64,000 nt of DNA from an uncultured Paracoccaceae bacterium (GTDB lineage Bacteria; Pseudomonadota; Alphaproteobacteria; Rhodobacterales; Rhodobacteraceae). Under the pieces are notes generated by a model, which was not told the DNA's origin, made no database searches, and saw only the letters and a program-made list of their open reading frames with translations. Below are positions 18,282-26,504 of this stretch, piece by piece. Position 1 is the stretch's first letter. Each line of letters begins with the position of its first letter. Made by a program: the position numbers and the translations under genes. The stretch covers positions 1 through 64,000 of the forward strand of contig CANMQO010000005.1 in NCBI GenBank assembly GCA_947500055.1. Reading direction: 5' to 3'.

Positions 18282-19075
18282 TTACTTACTCCTTTCCAGA
18301 ACGCAACCTGAAGCCCGATCTGGTGCTCAATCATCGGCTGCCCGCCGATGACGTTCAGATTTAGGTCGTTGCAGGCGCACATAAACTCGGTGTCGCGCGC
18401 GGCGATAATGTCAAATACGGTCGCGTTGTCGGCAATTAGAGCTGGATCCGCTGGCAAGGGATCGCCGCTGTGCAGCCCAAGCGAGGTGGCGTTTACGACC
18501 AGCCCCGCATCCGAAAGATCATCCTTTGTGTCGGTCCGGACCATTGGGTAGCGTTTTGACAGATAATCAGCCAGGTATCGTGCTCGCGACATGTCACGGT
18601 TGAGGATGCCGATCCGCTGGTATCCCGCCTCGGCCAGGGCGTGGACGATGGCGCGCCCCGCACCTCCGGCGCCAATGACCACAGCACGCCGCTCAGTGTC
18701 GAACCCGCCGGAAGCCTTCAGTGCCCCGACGAAGCCCGCGCCGTCAAAACTGTCGCCAATCAACTGGCCATTCTCGAACCTGACGGTGTTGACCACACCC
18801 TCAAACTCGGCTGCCGGGCCAACCTCTGTACAGAGCTCGTAGACATGTGCCTTATGCGGCATTGTAATGTTCAGGCCTAACATGTTCTCCATGCGGGAGA
18901 ATGCACGGATGGTATCGGCCAGATAACGTGGTGCAACATCGAAAGGGATCAGATGCCAGTCCAGTCCGGCGTTCCAGAACGCCGGCGTGTAAAGGTTTGG
19001 CGCCCTCACATGGGCGGCAGGGTGGGCCAGGATACCGATGAGCTTTGACTTTCCCAAGGGAACTTGAAAAGTCAT
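18278..19075 (-). CDS. shikimate/quinate dehydrogenase-like protein with altered substrate site
   Basis: 265 residues from the start that overlaps the permease stop (ATGA); the open frame extends 74 codons further without a ribosome site. The AroE fold is evident: NITMPHKAHV with catalytic lysine K75, VVNTV with N96, SFDGAGF with D111, and a Rossmann loop VIGAGGAGRA with NR at 159-160 suggesting NADP. However, the S-x-S that holds the shikimate carboxylate in AroE (HSKSP) is replaced by HVRAP (22-26). Together with the sulfatase and importer context this points to a catabolic dehydrogenase for another hydroxylated compound. Confidence 0.85.
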   Translation of the reverse strand: MTFQVPLGKSKLIGILAHPAAHVRAPNLYTPAFWNAGLDWHLIPFDVAPRYLADTIRAFSRMENMLGLNITMPHKAHVYELCTEVGPAAEFEGVVNTVRFENGQLIGDSFDGAGFVGALKASGGFDTERRAVVIGAGGAGRAIVHALAEAGYQRIGILNRDMSRARYLADYLSKRYPMVRTDTKDDLSDAGLVVNATSLGLHSGDPLPADPALIADNATVFDIIAARDTEFMCACNDLNLNVIGGQPMIEHQIGLQVAFWKGVSK

Positions 19076-19887
19076 CCTTTCACCGCCCCGGCGGTCAAAC
19101 CGCTTACGAGATACTTGCGGACAGCAAGTGAGAAAACCAGCACTGGCGCCATCACAAGAGAGCCACCGGCCGCGATCTTCCCCCATTCCCACCCTTCGTA
19201 GTTCATGAAGTTGACCACCGCGACTGGCGCCGTCCGCGCGTCGCTGCGTGTGAGGATGAGCGCGAAGAAGAAATCGTTCCAGGCATAGAGAAAGCATAGG
19301 ATTGCCGTCGCCGCGATGCCAGGCACGACCATCGGCAGTATGATCTCAGCGAAGACACGGGCAGGCCGGGCGCCGTCCATCAGCGCAGCTTCTTCAAGCG
19401 AGCCCGGCACGGCCTCGAAAAACGGCTGCATCATCCAAATGACCAAGGGCAAATTGAAAGTAGTGTATATGATGACGAGCCCAGTTACGGTGTCGAGAAG
19501 TCCGAGGTTTCGGTAGACGAGGAAATAAGGGATTGTGAATGCGATCGGCGGTGCCATCCGGGTGACGAGAATCCAAAATCCGAGCGCGTGTTTGCGCCGC
19601 CCTCTCCACAGTGAAAGCGAATACGCCGCTGGAATACCGAAGGTGAGCGCCAATAACGTCGAAATCGAGGCCGACAGGAGCGAGTTCACAAACGAGGAGC
19701 GAAAGGCATCGTCCCAGAGAGCGGCGTAATGCTCCACCGTTGGCGAAAACAGGAGCTGGGGTGGAAACGCCATGATGCTTTCGTTGGGGCGGAAGCTCAT
19801 CTGGAGTAGCCACAGGAATGGCAGCAGTACGATCAGCAGCACCACCGCGACCGCAATCTTTCGTCCAAGCGTCGCGTTGCGATTCAT
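19072..19887 (-). CDS. carbohydrate ABC transporter permease (MalG type)
   Basis: Inner-membrane permease of 271 residues with about six helices. The EAA loop EEAALMDGARPARVFAEIILP is diagnostic of the MalG/UgpE group, as is the closing VSGLTAGAVKG. The start at 19887 overlaps the upstream permease stop (ATGA); an earlier ATG 14 codons upstream would sit inside that gene. It pairs with the MalF-type permease and the ATPase encoded at 23207-24286. Confidence 0.92.
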   Translation of the reverse strand: MNRNATLGRKIAVAVVLLIVLLPFLWLLQMSFRPNESIMAFPPQLLFSPTVEHYAALWDDAFRSSFVNSLLSASISTLLALTFGIPAAYSLSLWRGRRKHALGFWILVTRMAPPIAFTIPYFLVYRNLGLLDTVTGLVIIYTTFNLPLVIWMMQPFFEAVPGSLEEAALMDGARPARVFAEIILPMVVPGIAATAILCFLYAWNDFFFALILTRSDARTAPVAVVNFMNYEGWEWGKIAAGGSLVMAPVLVFSLAVRKYLVSGLTAGAVKG

Positions 19888-20786
19888 GTCGCGCCTCCCC
19901 GGTTGGTACCTGCACGCGTCGCGGCCCAACTGATTGTTATGATAATTGCGACGAGGATGACTGTGATCGCGGAAGAGTAGCCGATCTCACCGTTGTTGAA
20001 CGCCAGGATATAAGCATAGAAGTTCGTGACTTCGGTAACTGTGCCCGGCCCGCCTTGGGTCAAAAGGAATATCAGCGGAAATGCCTTGATTGAATCGATC
20101 AGCCGAAACAAGCCGGATACAATCAGGATTGGAAGGATAAACGGCAACGTGATGTGAAAGAATACCTGCACGCGCCCGGCGCCGTCCATGACTGCGGCTT
20201 CGGAGTATTCATCTGGAATGGTTTGCAGCGTCGCCAGCACCATCAGGAACGTAAACGGAAACCATTCCCACGTGTCGGCGATGACGATGGCGGTCAATGC
20301 ATAGTCAACCGAAGACGTCATCGCGGGAAGCGTCAGGTCGAATAACTGCGCTACATGATAAAGCGGGCTAATGTCGGGGGTGTAGAGCAACTTCCAAATG
20401 ACTGCGACGACGATGGGTGGCAGCACCATTGGGATCAGGAAAAAGGTTCGCGTCACCTCAATGAATGTGGACCGCGTATGCAGTAGCAGTGCCAGAAGCA
20501 TACCCAGGAGAACCTGCGCCGCCACGCCGTAGACTGAGAGCTTGGCCTGCACCCAGAGCGAATTGAGAAATCGCCCATCCTCGGCGAGGAAACCGTAATT
20601 GCGCAATGGTTCGGAGAAGTCCGTTGCGCTGCCTGGGCGTACCATCGAAAACGGGGTCAAGCTGGTCGCCACGAGGTAGATTGTGGGCAGTCCCGCGATG
20701 ATCACCAGAACCAGTAGACTGGGCGCAAGGGCAGTTCGGAGGAACGCGCGCCGCTCTCGATCAATGGGGCTTATTGTTTCAGACAT
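19884..20786 (-). CDS. carbohydrate ABC transporter permease (MalF type)
   Basis: Inner-membrane permease of about 300 residues with the MalF/UgpA EAA loop (EAAVMDGAGRVQVFFHITLP). A long N-terminal helix (SLLVLVIIAGLPTIYLVATS) precedes the core. The ATG at 20786 is chosen; an alternative TTG five codons upstream has AAAGG at good spacing, so the start is not settled. It lies 127 nt behind the binding-protein gene, with a hairpin in the gap. Confidence 0.9.
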   Translation of the reverse strand: MSETISPIDRERRAFLRTALAPSLLVLVIIAGLPTIYLVATSLTPFSMVRPGSATDFSEPLRNYGFLAEDGRFLNSLWVQAKLSVYGVAAQVLLGMLLALLLHTRSTFIEVTRTFFLIPMVLPPIVVAVIWKLLYTPDISPLYHVAQLFDLTLPAMTSSVDYALTAIVIADTWEWFPFTFLMVLATLQTIPDEYSEAAVMDGAGRVQVFFHITLPFILPILIVSGLFRLIDSIKAFPLIFLLTQGGPGTVTEVTNFYAYILAFNNGEIGYSSAITVILVAIIITISWAATRAGTNRGGAT

Positions 20787-20842
20787 TGCAGACTCGAACA
20801 AAAACGCCTTTGCAGGTAGTTAAAGATGGCGGAGCATCGCCC

Positions 20843-20871
20843 GGGCGGCAGGCAGGACACACCCGCCGCCC
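20843..20871 (-). terminator. hairpin between binding-protein and permease genes
   Basis: GGGCGGC and GCCGCCC form a 7-bp GC-rich stem with a 15-nt loop in the 127-nt gap after the binding-protein gene. There is no U tract. It probably attenuates transcription or protects the upstream message, as in the peptide-import operon of this window. Confidence 0.5.
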
Positions 20872-20913
20872 ACGCGACCCGAATCGGCGGAGTGGAACCG
20901 AAACGGTATTCTA

Positions 20914-22287
20914 TCAGAGGTCGACACCAGCGCGCCTAAGCGAAGATATTGCCTGTTCCTGTGCCGCATCCATTGCCGCCTGCGCTTCAAGCTGCCCAGA
21001 TGCCACCTGCTCAACTGCCTTGTTCAGAATGTCCGCCATCAACGGGAATTCCTTGACTGTGCGATAGGCCATGTAGTTTTCGGTCTTTGCTGGCTGCTCC
21101 AGCACTTCCATGTAGAGCGCACCAATATCTTGACCGTTTACAACATTCGTCGCCCGATAGACGTCGGAGTTGATTACCGAGCGGCGACACAGCGACGAAT
21201 GCCCGGTTTCCTCAACGATGCGAAGTGACAATTCCGGCGATAGCGCCCACTTGATGAATTCCCAGGCTGCGTCCTTGTTACGCGCGTTCTTCGGGATACC
21301 GAGACCTTGGCTGTTTGAGGCCGGAAAGTCGTTTACTGGCCCCGCTGGCATGCGGGCAACGGCCGCCGTCTCTTTTACCTGGCTGTCGTTGGAAAGGAGG
21401 ATTGGCGTAACCCAGCCGGAGGCGTGAACGAACATGTTAGAGCGACCTGTCAGCATTGCCTGACGTGCTTGATCCTCAGTGTATGTTATCACGCCCTGCG
21501 GCCCATAGTTCCTTAGCAAGTTCGCGTAGAATGCAACACCGGACACAGTTTCGGGCGCGTTCAGCATTGGTGTGATGTCGCCGGGTGGGTCGGCGAAAAC
21601 ATTACCTCCGAAGCCATGCATATAGGGTGGAACTCCCCAGTGATGGATGTTGTGCCCAACAAAACCGGTTACGTTTTCGGTACCATGTATCTCGCGGCAA
21701 ACGGCCTCCATCTCCTCGAATGTCGTGGGAATCGCGAGACCCTTCTTCTCCATGAGGTCCATGCGAGAGAGCCCCATGACCATCGCGCCACCTTCCCAGG
21801 CAAATCCGAAAGTGTTGCCGTTTTCGTCGAGATAGGGAACTTGCGCACCTTCGACAAAATCTTCTGGCATCCAGCTGTCTGGCGTTTTGTTCGGGTCGCT
21901 GGTGAATTCGTCGAGGTTTGCCAAAAGATTCGCAGCCACCCAACGCGCCGCGAGGATGAAGGTCACGTTAACGAAGTCGTAGGCATCGCCTCCAGACGAC
22001 AATTCCAAATCAGCTTGCTGGTTGTAAACCGGAAACGCCGAGAGTTGCAGATCGACTGTCATGCCGGTCTGCTCTTCAAACTCTGGAATGTAGTCTTTCA
22101 AGATCGTGAAAAAGGTGTGCTGGAATGATGCGCCGCGCAGCGTAACGCCGTCAAACGGCTTGGACTGGGCGATGGCAGGTGCAGCCAAGGACGAGAGTCC
22201 GCCTACTGCGACACCCGCTGCACCGGTTCTTAGAAGCGTGCGGCGACTGAGGTTAATCTGGCGAGATGCTCGGGTGATCGTGGACAT
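20914..22287 (-). CDS. extracellular solute-binding protein, family 1, Tat-exported
   Basis: Periplasmic binding protein for a sugar-like solute, 457 residues. The N-terminus has a twin-arginine signal (LSRRTLLRTGAAG) and AAPAIAQ cleavage region. The fold is SBP_bac_1: LRGASFQHTF, FEEQTGMTVDLQ, GLGIPKNARNKDAAWEFIKW. The start at 22287 follows GGAGAA; the open frame is 23 codons longer. It is the first gene of the reverse-strand island operon, divergent from the GntR regulator. Confidence 0.92.
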   Translation of the reverse strand: MSTITRASRQINLSRRTLLRTGAAGVAVGGLSSLAAPAIAQSKPFDGVTLRGASFQHTFFTILKDYIPEFEEQTGMTVDLQLSAFPVYNQQADLELSSGGDAYDFVNVTFILAARWVAANLLANLDEFTSDPNKTPDSWMPEDFVEGAQVPYLDENGNTFGFAWEGGAMVMGLSRMDLMEKKGLAIPTTFEEMEAVCREIHGTENVTGFVGHNIHHWGVPPYMHGFGGNVFADPPGDITPMLNAPETVSGVAFYANLLRNYGPQGVITYTEDQARQAMLTGRSNMFVHASGWVTPILLSNDSQVKETAAVARMPAGPVNDFPASNSQGLGIPKNARNKDAAWEFIKWALSPELSLRIVEETGHSSLCRRSVINSDVYRATNVVNGQDIGALYMEVLEQPAKTENYMAYRTVKEFPLMADILNKAVEQVASGQLEAQAAMDAAQEQAISSLRRAGVDL

Positions 22288-22333
22288 GAATTTCTCCCTT
22301 GATTCTAGCAACAACCGGATTGGTCGTGTGTTT

Positions 22334-22375
22334 TTTATGTTCAGATTTCCCTTCATGTCAATATGTCCGACATAT
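22334..22375 (-). promoter_or_regulatory. putative promoter and GntR operator for the island operon
   Basis: On the reverse strand TTGACA (22356-22361) and CATAAA (22334-22339) are spaced by 16 nt, a plausible sigma-70 promoter for the binding-protein gene. Directly upstream of and touching the -35 box lies ATATGTCCGACATAT (22361-22375), a palindrome with two perfect 7-bp arms. A similar site sits in front of gntR. The symmetry is observed; binding by the adjacent GntR protein is inferred. Confidence 0.6.
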
Positions 22376-22419
22376 TTTCAATCTTTGGTAAAGTATTGGA
22401 CGGTATAATCTCATATACA

Positions 22420-22449
22420 TTGACGTTTGTGAATTTATGTTGGACATAA
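22420..22449 (+). promoter_or_regulatory. putative gntR promoter with second operator
   Basis: TTATGTTGGACATAA (22435-22449) shares the TATGT..GACATA core of the site at 22361-22375, with 6-bp perfect arms. It lies between a TTGACG (22420-22425) and the gntR start, about where a -10 box would be, so it would suit autorepression. Confidence 0.5.
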
Positions 22450-22470
22450 CAAATATCACTGGAGGGCATA

Positions 22471-23202
22471 ATGTCGGAAGAGCGAACAGGGCAGCAACAT
22501 ACATCGCGCATTGCCAACGAAATTGCGCGTCGTATCACACAAGGTAAATTGGGCGAGGGCGACATTCTCCCAAAGGAGGTCGAACTTGCGGCTGAGTTCA
22601 ACGTCAGTCGGACTTCGATTCGCGAAGCATTGTCGCTCCTCAAGGCGAAGGGGTTAATTGAGAGCCGCCAGAAGCTTGGCACCCGCGTCCTGCCTCGTGT
22701 CTCGTGGAACATGCTGGATGGCGACTTGCTTGAGTGGACCTGGAGTCAGCGACCGGTGGCCGAATTCGCCAACCGCCTGAATGAGGTGCGCCGCATCGTC
22801 GAGCCGGAAGCCTGTGCACTCTGCGCCAAGAATGGCACGGATTCGGATCTCGCTGCCATTGAGCGTGCCTACCACGAAATGGACGCCGCCGGTGGAGATG
22901 TCAGCGCATTCGCGGAACCTGATCTGCGTTTTCATCGTGGCATTCTAATCGGCACCGGCAACGAATTTCTTGTCGCTTTTGGCGCCATCGTCGAAGCAGC
23001 GTTGCGTATGTCGTTTGAGCTATCAACCAAGAACCCGGACGCGCCACGTCGTGCCCTTTCTTTGCACCGAGCTGTTCTCGACCGGATGTGGAGCCGCGAT
23101 GCGGATGGTGCGCGCCAAGCGATGCTAAGGCTTCTCGACCTGACGGAGAGCAACATCATGGCAGATCTGGCACAGCGCGATGCCGACAACAAAAAGGAGT
23201 AA
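22471..23202 (+). CDS. GntR-family regulator, FadR/FCD subfamily
   Basis: 243 residues. N-terminal winged helix: LPKEVELAAEFNVSRTSIREALSLLKAKGLIESR. The C-terminal FCD domain has the usual metal/ligand-site residues (EPDLRFHRGIL, LHRAVLDRM). A GGAGGG ribosome site lies 7 nt upstream. It is divergent from the ABC/sulfatase operon and is followed directly by the importer ATPase, so it most likely represses both in the absence of an inducer derived from the transported compound. Confidence 0.92.
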   Translation: MSEERTGQQHTSRIANEIARRITQGKLGEGDILPKEVELAAEFNVSRTSIREALSLLKAKGLIESRQKLGTRVLPRVSWNMLDGDLLEWTWSQRPVAEFANRLNEVRRIVEPEACALCAKNGTDSDLAAIERAYHEMDAAGGDVSAFAEPDLRFHRGILIGTGNEFLVAFGAIVEAALRMSFELSTKNPDAPRRALSLHRAVLDRMWSRDADGARQAMLRLLDLTESNIMADLAQRDADNKKE

Positions 23203-23206
23203 TCGA

Positions 23207-24286
23207 ATGTCGAGCATCTCGTTGACAAATGTTTGCAAGAGATTCGGCGCGCATGAGGTCATTCCATCGCTCGATCTTGAGATCCCTGATGGAGGCTTCA
23301 CTGTTCTGCTTGGACCTTCAGGCTGCGGCAAGTCCACGATTTTGCGAATGATCGCCGGCCTCGAAGAGGTGAGCGACGGCGAAATCAAAATCGGCGATAC
23401 GCGGATGAACGACGTCTCACCGTCGCAGCGCGGCTGTGCCATGGTATTCCAGAACTACGCGCTCTACCCTCACAAAACGGTCCGTGCCAATCTCGGTTTT
23501 CCGCTGCGAATGGCCGGCATCTCGAACGCGGCAATCAAAGCGCGGGTTGGCGAGATCGCCGAGCTTCTGGAACTGACCCCTCTCCTCGGTCGCTATCCTC
23601 GTCAACTGTCGGGTGGCCAGCGCCAACGCGTCGCCATGGGCCGTGCGATGATCCGGAAGCCCGAAGTGTTCCTCTACGATGAACCGCTCTCTAACCTCGA
23701 TCTTGAGCTGCGTGTACGGTTGAGGCTTGAAATCGCCGAAATGCAAAAGTTGTTGAAGTCGACCGCCGTATACGTGACCCACGATCAGACAGAGGCGATG
23801 ACCCTGGCCGATAAAGTCGTGGTGCTGCGCGAAGGGCGGATCGAGCAGGCCGGGCCACCGCAGCAACTCTATCATAAGCCCGCCAACACGTTCGTCGCCG
23901 GATTTATCGGAACGCCAAAAATGAACTTTTTCAAAGTTGATCGGACTGAGAAACGAGGTGACGAGACACGGCTATGGGTCGGCGCAAGTGAGGTGGTCCT
24001 GAATCGTGTTTTCGAGGATGATGTCGATCAAATAGGAATCCGACCTGAATTCTGCTCGGTCCTGTCAGCGCCCTTGCCGGGAAAGACGTATATCGCACTT
24101 GATGGGGCCAAGTTGCTGATGGAAGAGCACCTTGGTGATCGCAGCTATGGCTACATTGGCTATGACAACGGCGAGCTTACCCATCTCGTTTCGGAGGATG
24201 ATGAATCGACCGGGGAGGTGTCCGGCGTTTCATTTCCAATTTCTGCAGTTCTTGCGTTTGATGCAAATGGTTGCCGGTTGGATTAG
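23207..24286 (+). CDS. carbohydrate ABC transporter ATPase (UgpC/MsmX type)
   Basis: 359 residues. Walker A GPSGCGKST, signature LSGGQRQRV, Walker B VFLYDEPLSNLD and the switch histidine in YVTHDQTEA are intact. A C-terminal TOBE-like domain follows residue 240. The start at 23207 has AAGGAG 6 nt upstream, 4 nt after the gntR stop. This is the only sugar-type ATPase in the window and should energise the two permeases across the divergent promoter. Confidence 0.93.
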   Translation: MSSISLTNVCKRFGAHEVIPSLDLEIPDGGFTVLLGPSGCGKSTILRMIAGLEEVSDGEIKIGDTRMNDVSPSQRGCAMVFQNYALYPHKTVRANLGFPLRMAGISNAAIKARVGEIAELLELTPLLGRYPRQLSGGQRQRVAMGRAMIRKPEVFLYDEPLSNLDLELRVRLRLEIAEMQKLLKSTAVYVTHDQTEAMTLADKVVVLREGRIEQAGPPQQLYHKPANTFVAGFIGTPKMNFFKVDRTEKRGDETRLWVGASEVVLNRVFEDDVDQIGIRPEFCSVLSAPLPGKTYIALDGAKLLMEEHLGDRSYGYIGYDNGELTHLVSEDDESTGEVSGVSFPISAVLAFDANGCRLD

Positions 24287-24388
24287 AGGGGGCGCGAAAA
24301 TCCTGAGTCACCTAACGCTTTGGGATCAGGCGATGAGGTTCCGCTGGCGCGGATATGTGGCCTGATCGTCCGAAATTCCGGATGTCTT

Positions 24389-25372
24389 TCAGGAAAGCTC
24401 ACGCGCGGCGCTCTTCGCGCGGTAGACCGCCGGAGAATGGCCGATCTCTTTTTTGAAGACCCGGCTGAACGAAGATTCCGAGGCATAGCCGGACAATTCG
24501 GCCGTCGCTGCCACAGATTGGTTTCCCTTCGCCAGGGCCTCTCTGGCGATCTGCATGCGCCAGGAGGTGACGTAGGACATCGGCGTTATCCCAATTCGTG
24601 TTGTGAAGCGCTCGGCGAATCCCGTTCGCGACAGCCCCGCCTCACGCGCCAGTTTCTCGACACTCCATTCCGAGGCGGGCTGGCGATGAAAAGCCGTCAG
24701 GGCGCGACCGATATTCGGGTCTGCAAAACCTGCAATTCCGCTTTGCGTGGCCGAGGACTGTTCAATATGCGCGCGGATTGCCTGGGCGAAGATCGCTTCG
24801 GACATCTTGAGCGCGATCAGGTCGCCGCCCAGTCGCAATCCTCCCGCTTCGGCGCCGATAACGCGCAAGGTTGCCTCAAGCCATGGTCCAAGATCGTCGC
24901 CGTATCCGCGTAGGTGAACCAAGGCCGGCAACCGGTCCAGGAGAATGTGTCGCGATCCTTCGGCCAGAGCGAAATGCCCGCAAATCAGCTGCGTGTCTTG
25001 CGCCGATTCCGCGCCGCCCCAAACCAGCGTTCCATGACCCGGAAAACCTGACCGATCCAGAACATCGTCAAGCGGCAAAGCCTCGACTGCCCCGGTATGC
25101 CTGCACGATAAGACATGCGCCGCACCGTGCGGGATCAGTACAAGGTCGCCCTGTGCCAGGGAGATCGGGGTTGCCTGCCCCTCGATTCTCACCAGGGCTT
25201 CTCCTCGATGTGCATAGTGAAATCGCGTTACGTTCCTAAAGGCAGGCACACGCACGCCCCAGGGCTCGGTGAAACTCGTCCGAAAATAGAGTGTCCCCTC
25301 AAGGGACAGACGGGTCAGGATATCGCTTAGTAGGTCCAGCATGCCATCTAGATTGCCCCGAGTTCCCATCAC
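24389..25372 (-). CDS. AraC-family regulator with cupin sensor domain
   Basis: 327 residues. The N-terminal cupin_6-type domain (about 15-190) contains FHYAHRGEALVRIEG and IPHGAAHVL; the C-terminal AraC DNA-binding domain (about 225-320) contains LAREAGLSRTGFAERF and GYASESSFSRVFKKEIGHSP. A later ATG ten codons in (25342) is an equally good start. Its target is unknown; the divergent DUF4142-cupredoxin pair is the nearest candidate. Confidence 0.9.
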   Translation of the reverse strand: MMGTRGNLDGMLDLLSDILTRLSLEGTLYFRTSFTEPWGVRVPAFRNVTRFHYAHRGEALVRIEGQATPISLAQGDLVLIPHGAAHVLSCRHTGAVEALPLDDVLDRSGFPGHGTLVWGGAESAQDTQLICGHFALAEGSRHILLDRLPALVHLRGYGDDLGPWLEATLRVIGAEAGGLRLGGDLIALKMSEAIFAQAIRAHIEQSSATQSGIAGFADPNIGRALTAFHRQPASEWSVEKLAREAGLSRTGFAERFTTRIGITPMSYVTSWRMQIAREALAKGNQSVAATAELSGYASESSFSRVFKKEIGHSPAVYRAKSAARELS

Positions 25373-25482
25373 TAGTCCAGACCTTCGGACGATCTGACAG
25401 GTTTTGCGGACTTCTCGCCATTCAGGCGATGGGTTTCCTGTGCCATCTCAGCGTCACTGACACTTTGAACAGGAGAACGACT

Positions 25483-26010
25483 ATGAAACTGCTGACTATT
25501 GCCTTCGCCATCTCGGTTGCTGCCATCGGCGCTTCAGCCCAGGCCGGGGATGCGATGAATGATCTCGAAATCGCACACACTGCCTATACCGCCGGTGGTC
25601 TGGATATCCGCTATGCGCATCTTGCGCTTGGTATCTCGGAGAACCCGCAAGTCCGCGAATTCGCCGAAACGATGATCCGCGACCACACTGCCGTCAACGA
25701 TGCTGCTGGTGCCCTGATTGCAGAATTGAACGTGACGCCTCAGGATAACGATCTCAGCCGCGCCCTCGTCGAAGGTGCCGCCGCCAAGCGGGCCGAGCTT
25801 GTAGCGCTCTCAGGTAACGCATTCGATTGCGCCTATGCAACGAATGAGCTTGGCTACCATCAAGTGGTCAACAAGACCGTCGCCGAAAACTTCATTCCTG
25901 CGGTGACCGTCGAACCACTCAAGGCGCTGCTGGAGGATGCGCTTGTGACGTTCCGCGCGCATGAAACTCATGCCGAACACATGGTTGCAGGCCTTCAATG
26001 CGCGGGCTGA
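25483..26010 (+). CDS. DUF4142-type periplasmic protein
   Basis: 175 residues with a Sec signal peptide (LLTIAFAISVAAIGASAQA). The mature part is helical and follows the ferritin-like DUF4142 pattern: IAHTAYTAGGLDIRYAHLAL, NPQVREFAETMIRDH, and HETHAEHM near the end. The start has AGGAGAA upstream; the open frame runs 64 codons further without support. It overlaps the cupredoxin gene, suggesting a shared periplasmic role, possibly in redox or metal stress. Confidence 0.85.
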   Translation: MKLLTIAFAISVAAIGASAQAGDAMNDLEIAHTAYTAGGLDIRYAHLALGISENPQVREFAETMIRDHTAVNDAAGALIAELNVTPQDNDLSRALVEGAAAKRAELVALSGNAFDCAYATNELGYHQVVNKTVAENFIPAVTVEPLKALLEDALVTFRAHETHAEHMVAGLQCAG

Positions 26011-26366
26011 TGTCGATCACACGGCGTCGGTTTGGCCAGGGTCTGGGCGCGAGCCTGGCCCTGACCATCCCCTCGGGTGCGGTTTTGGCGCAATCGGGTC
26101 CGCGTGAGTTTGAAGTCAGGATATCGGACTTCGTTTTTGCGCCCGATCTGCTGGAGGTAACCGAAGGCGACGTGGTTGTTTGGATGAACAATGACGTCGC
26201 ACCCCATACGGCCACTGCCCGCGACGGCAGCTGGGATACAGGCCGTCTGGCAAAGGATCAAAAGGCACAACTGCGTTTCGATGTTCCGGGAAAGTTTGAA
26301 TATTATTGCGTCTTCCATCCTCACATGACCGGTGAAATTCTGGTGCGCCCGAAAGAAGAAACCTGA
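25998..26366 (+). CDS. Tat-exported cupredoxin (plastocyanin-like)
   Basis: About 122 residues, with a Tat signal (TRRRFGQGLGASLAL). The mature domain is a small blue-copper fold: FVFAPDLLEVTEGDVVVWMN, a histidine in APHTATA, and the C-terminal ligand loop YYCVFHPHM with Cys, His and Met. It is probably a periplasmic electron carrier or copper protein. An alternative ATG at 26010 overlaps the DUF4142 stop codon. It is followed by a strong hairpin. Confidence 0.88.
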   Translation: MRGLMSITRRRFGQGLGASLALTIPSGAVLAQSGPREFEVRISDFVFAPDLLEVTEGDVVVWMNNDVAPHTATARDGSWDTGRLAKDQKAQLRFDVPGKFEYYCVFHPHMTGEILVRPKEET

Positions 26367-26373
26367 CGTTTTC

Positions 26374-26410
26374 AGCCGCCCTCACACTGTCTTTGGCAAG
26401 GAGGGCGGCT
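26374..26410. terminator. hairpin between convergent cupredoxin and gntR genes
   Basis: AGCCGCCCTC and GAGGGCGGCT form a perfect 10-bp stem with a 17-nt loop, 8 nt after the cupredoxin stop. There is no run of T after either arm, so it is at best a weak intrinsic terminator. Confidence 0.55.
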
Positions 26411-26504
26411 CGATCGTCATGCCGCCTATTAATGGTTGCTGTCGGTTCAGGAACTGTAGACAGTCATCAATCAAACGCCACGAAATAGAAGGCTCGGTCT
26501 TGGT

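Noticed and set aside
16054..24286. Mobile genomic island with integrase or insertion sequence ends
   Set aside because: The island is a functional cluster, but no integrase, transposase, tRNA or flanking direct repeat was found, so transfer is not supported by the sequence.
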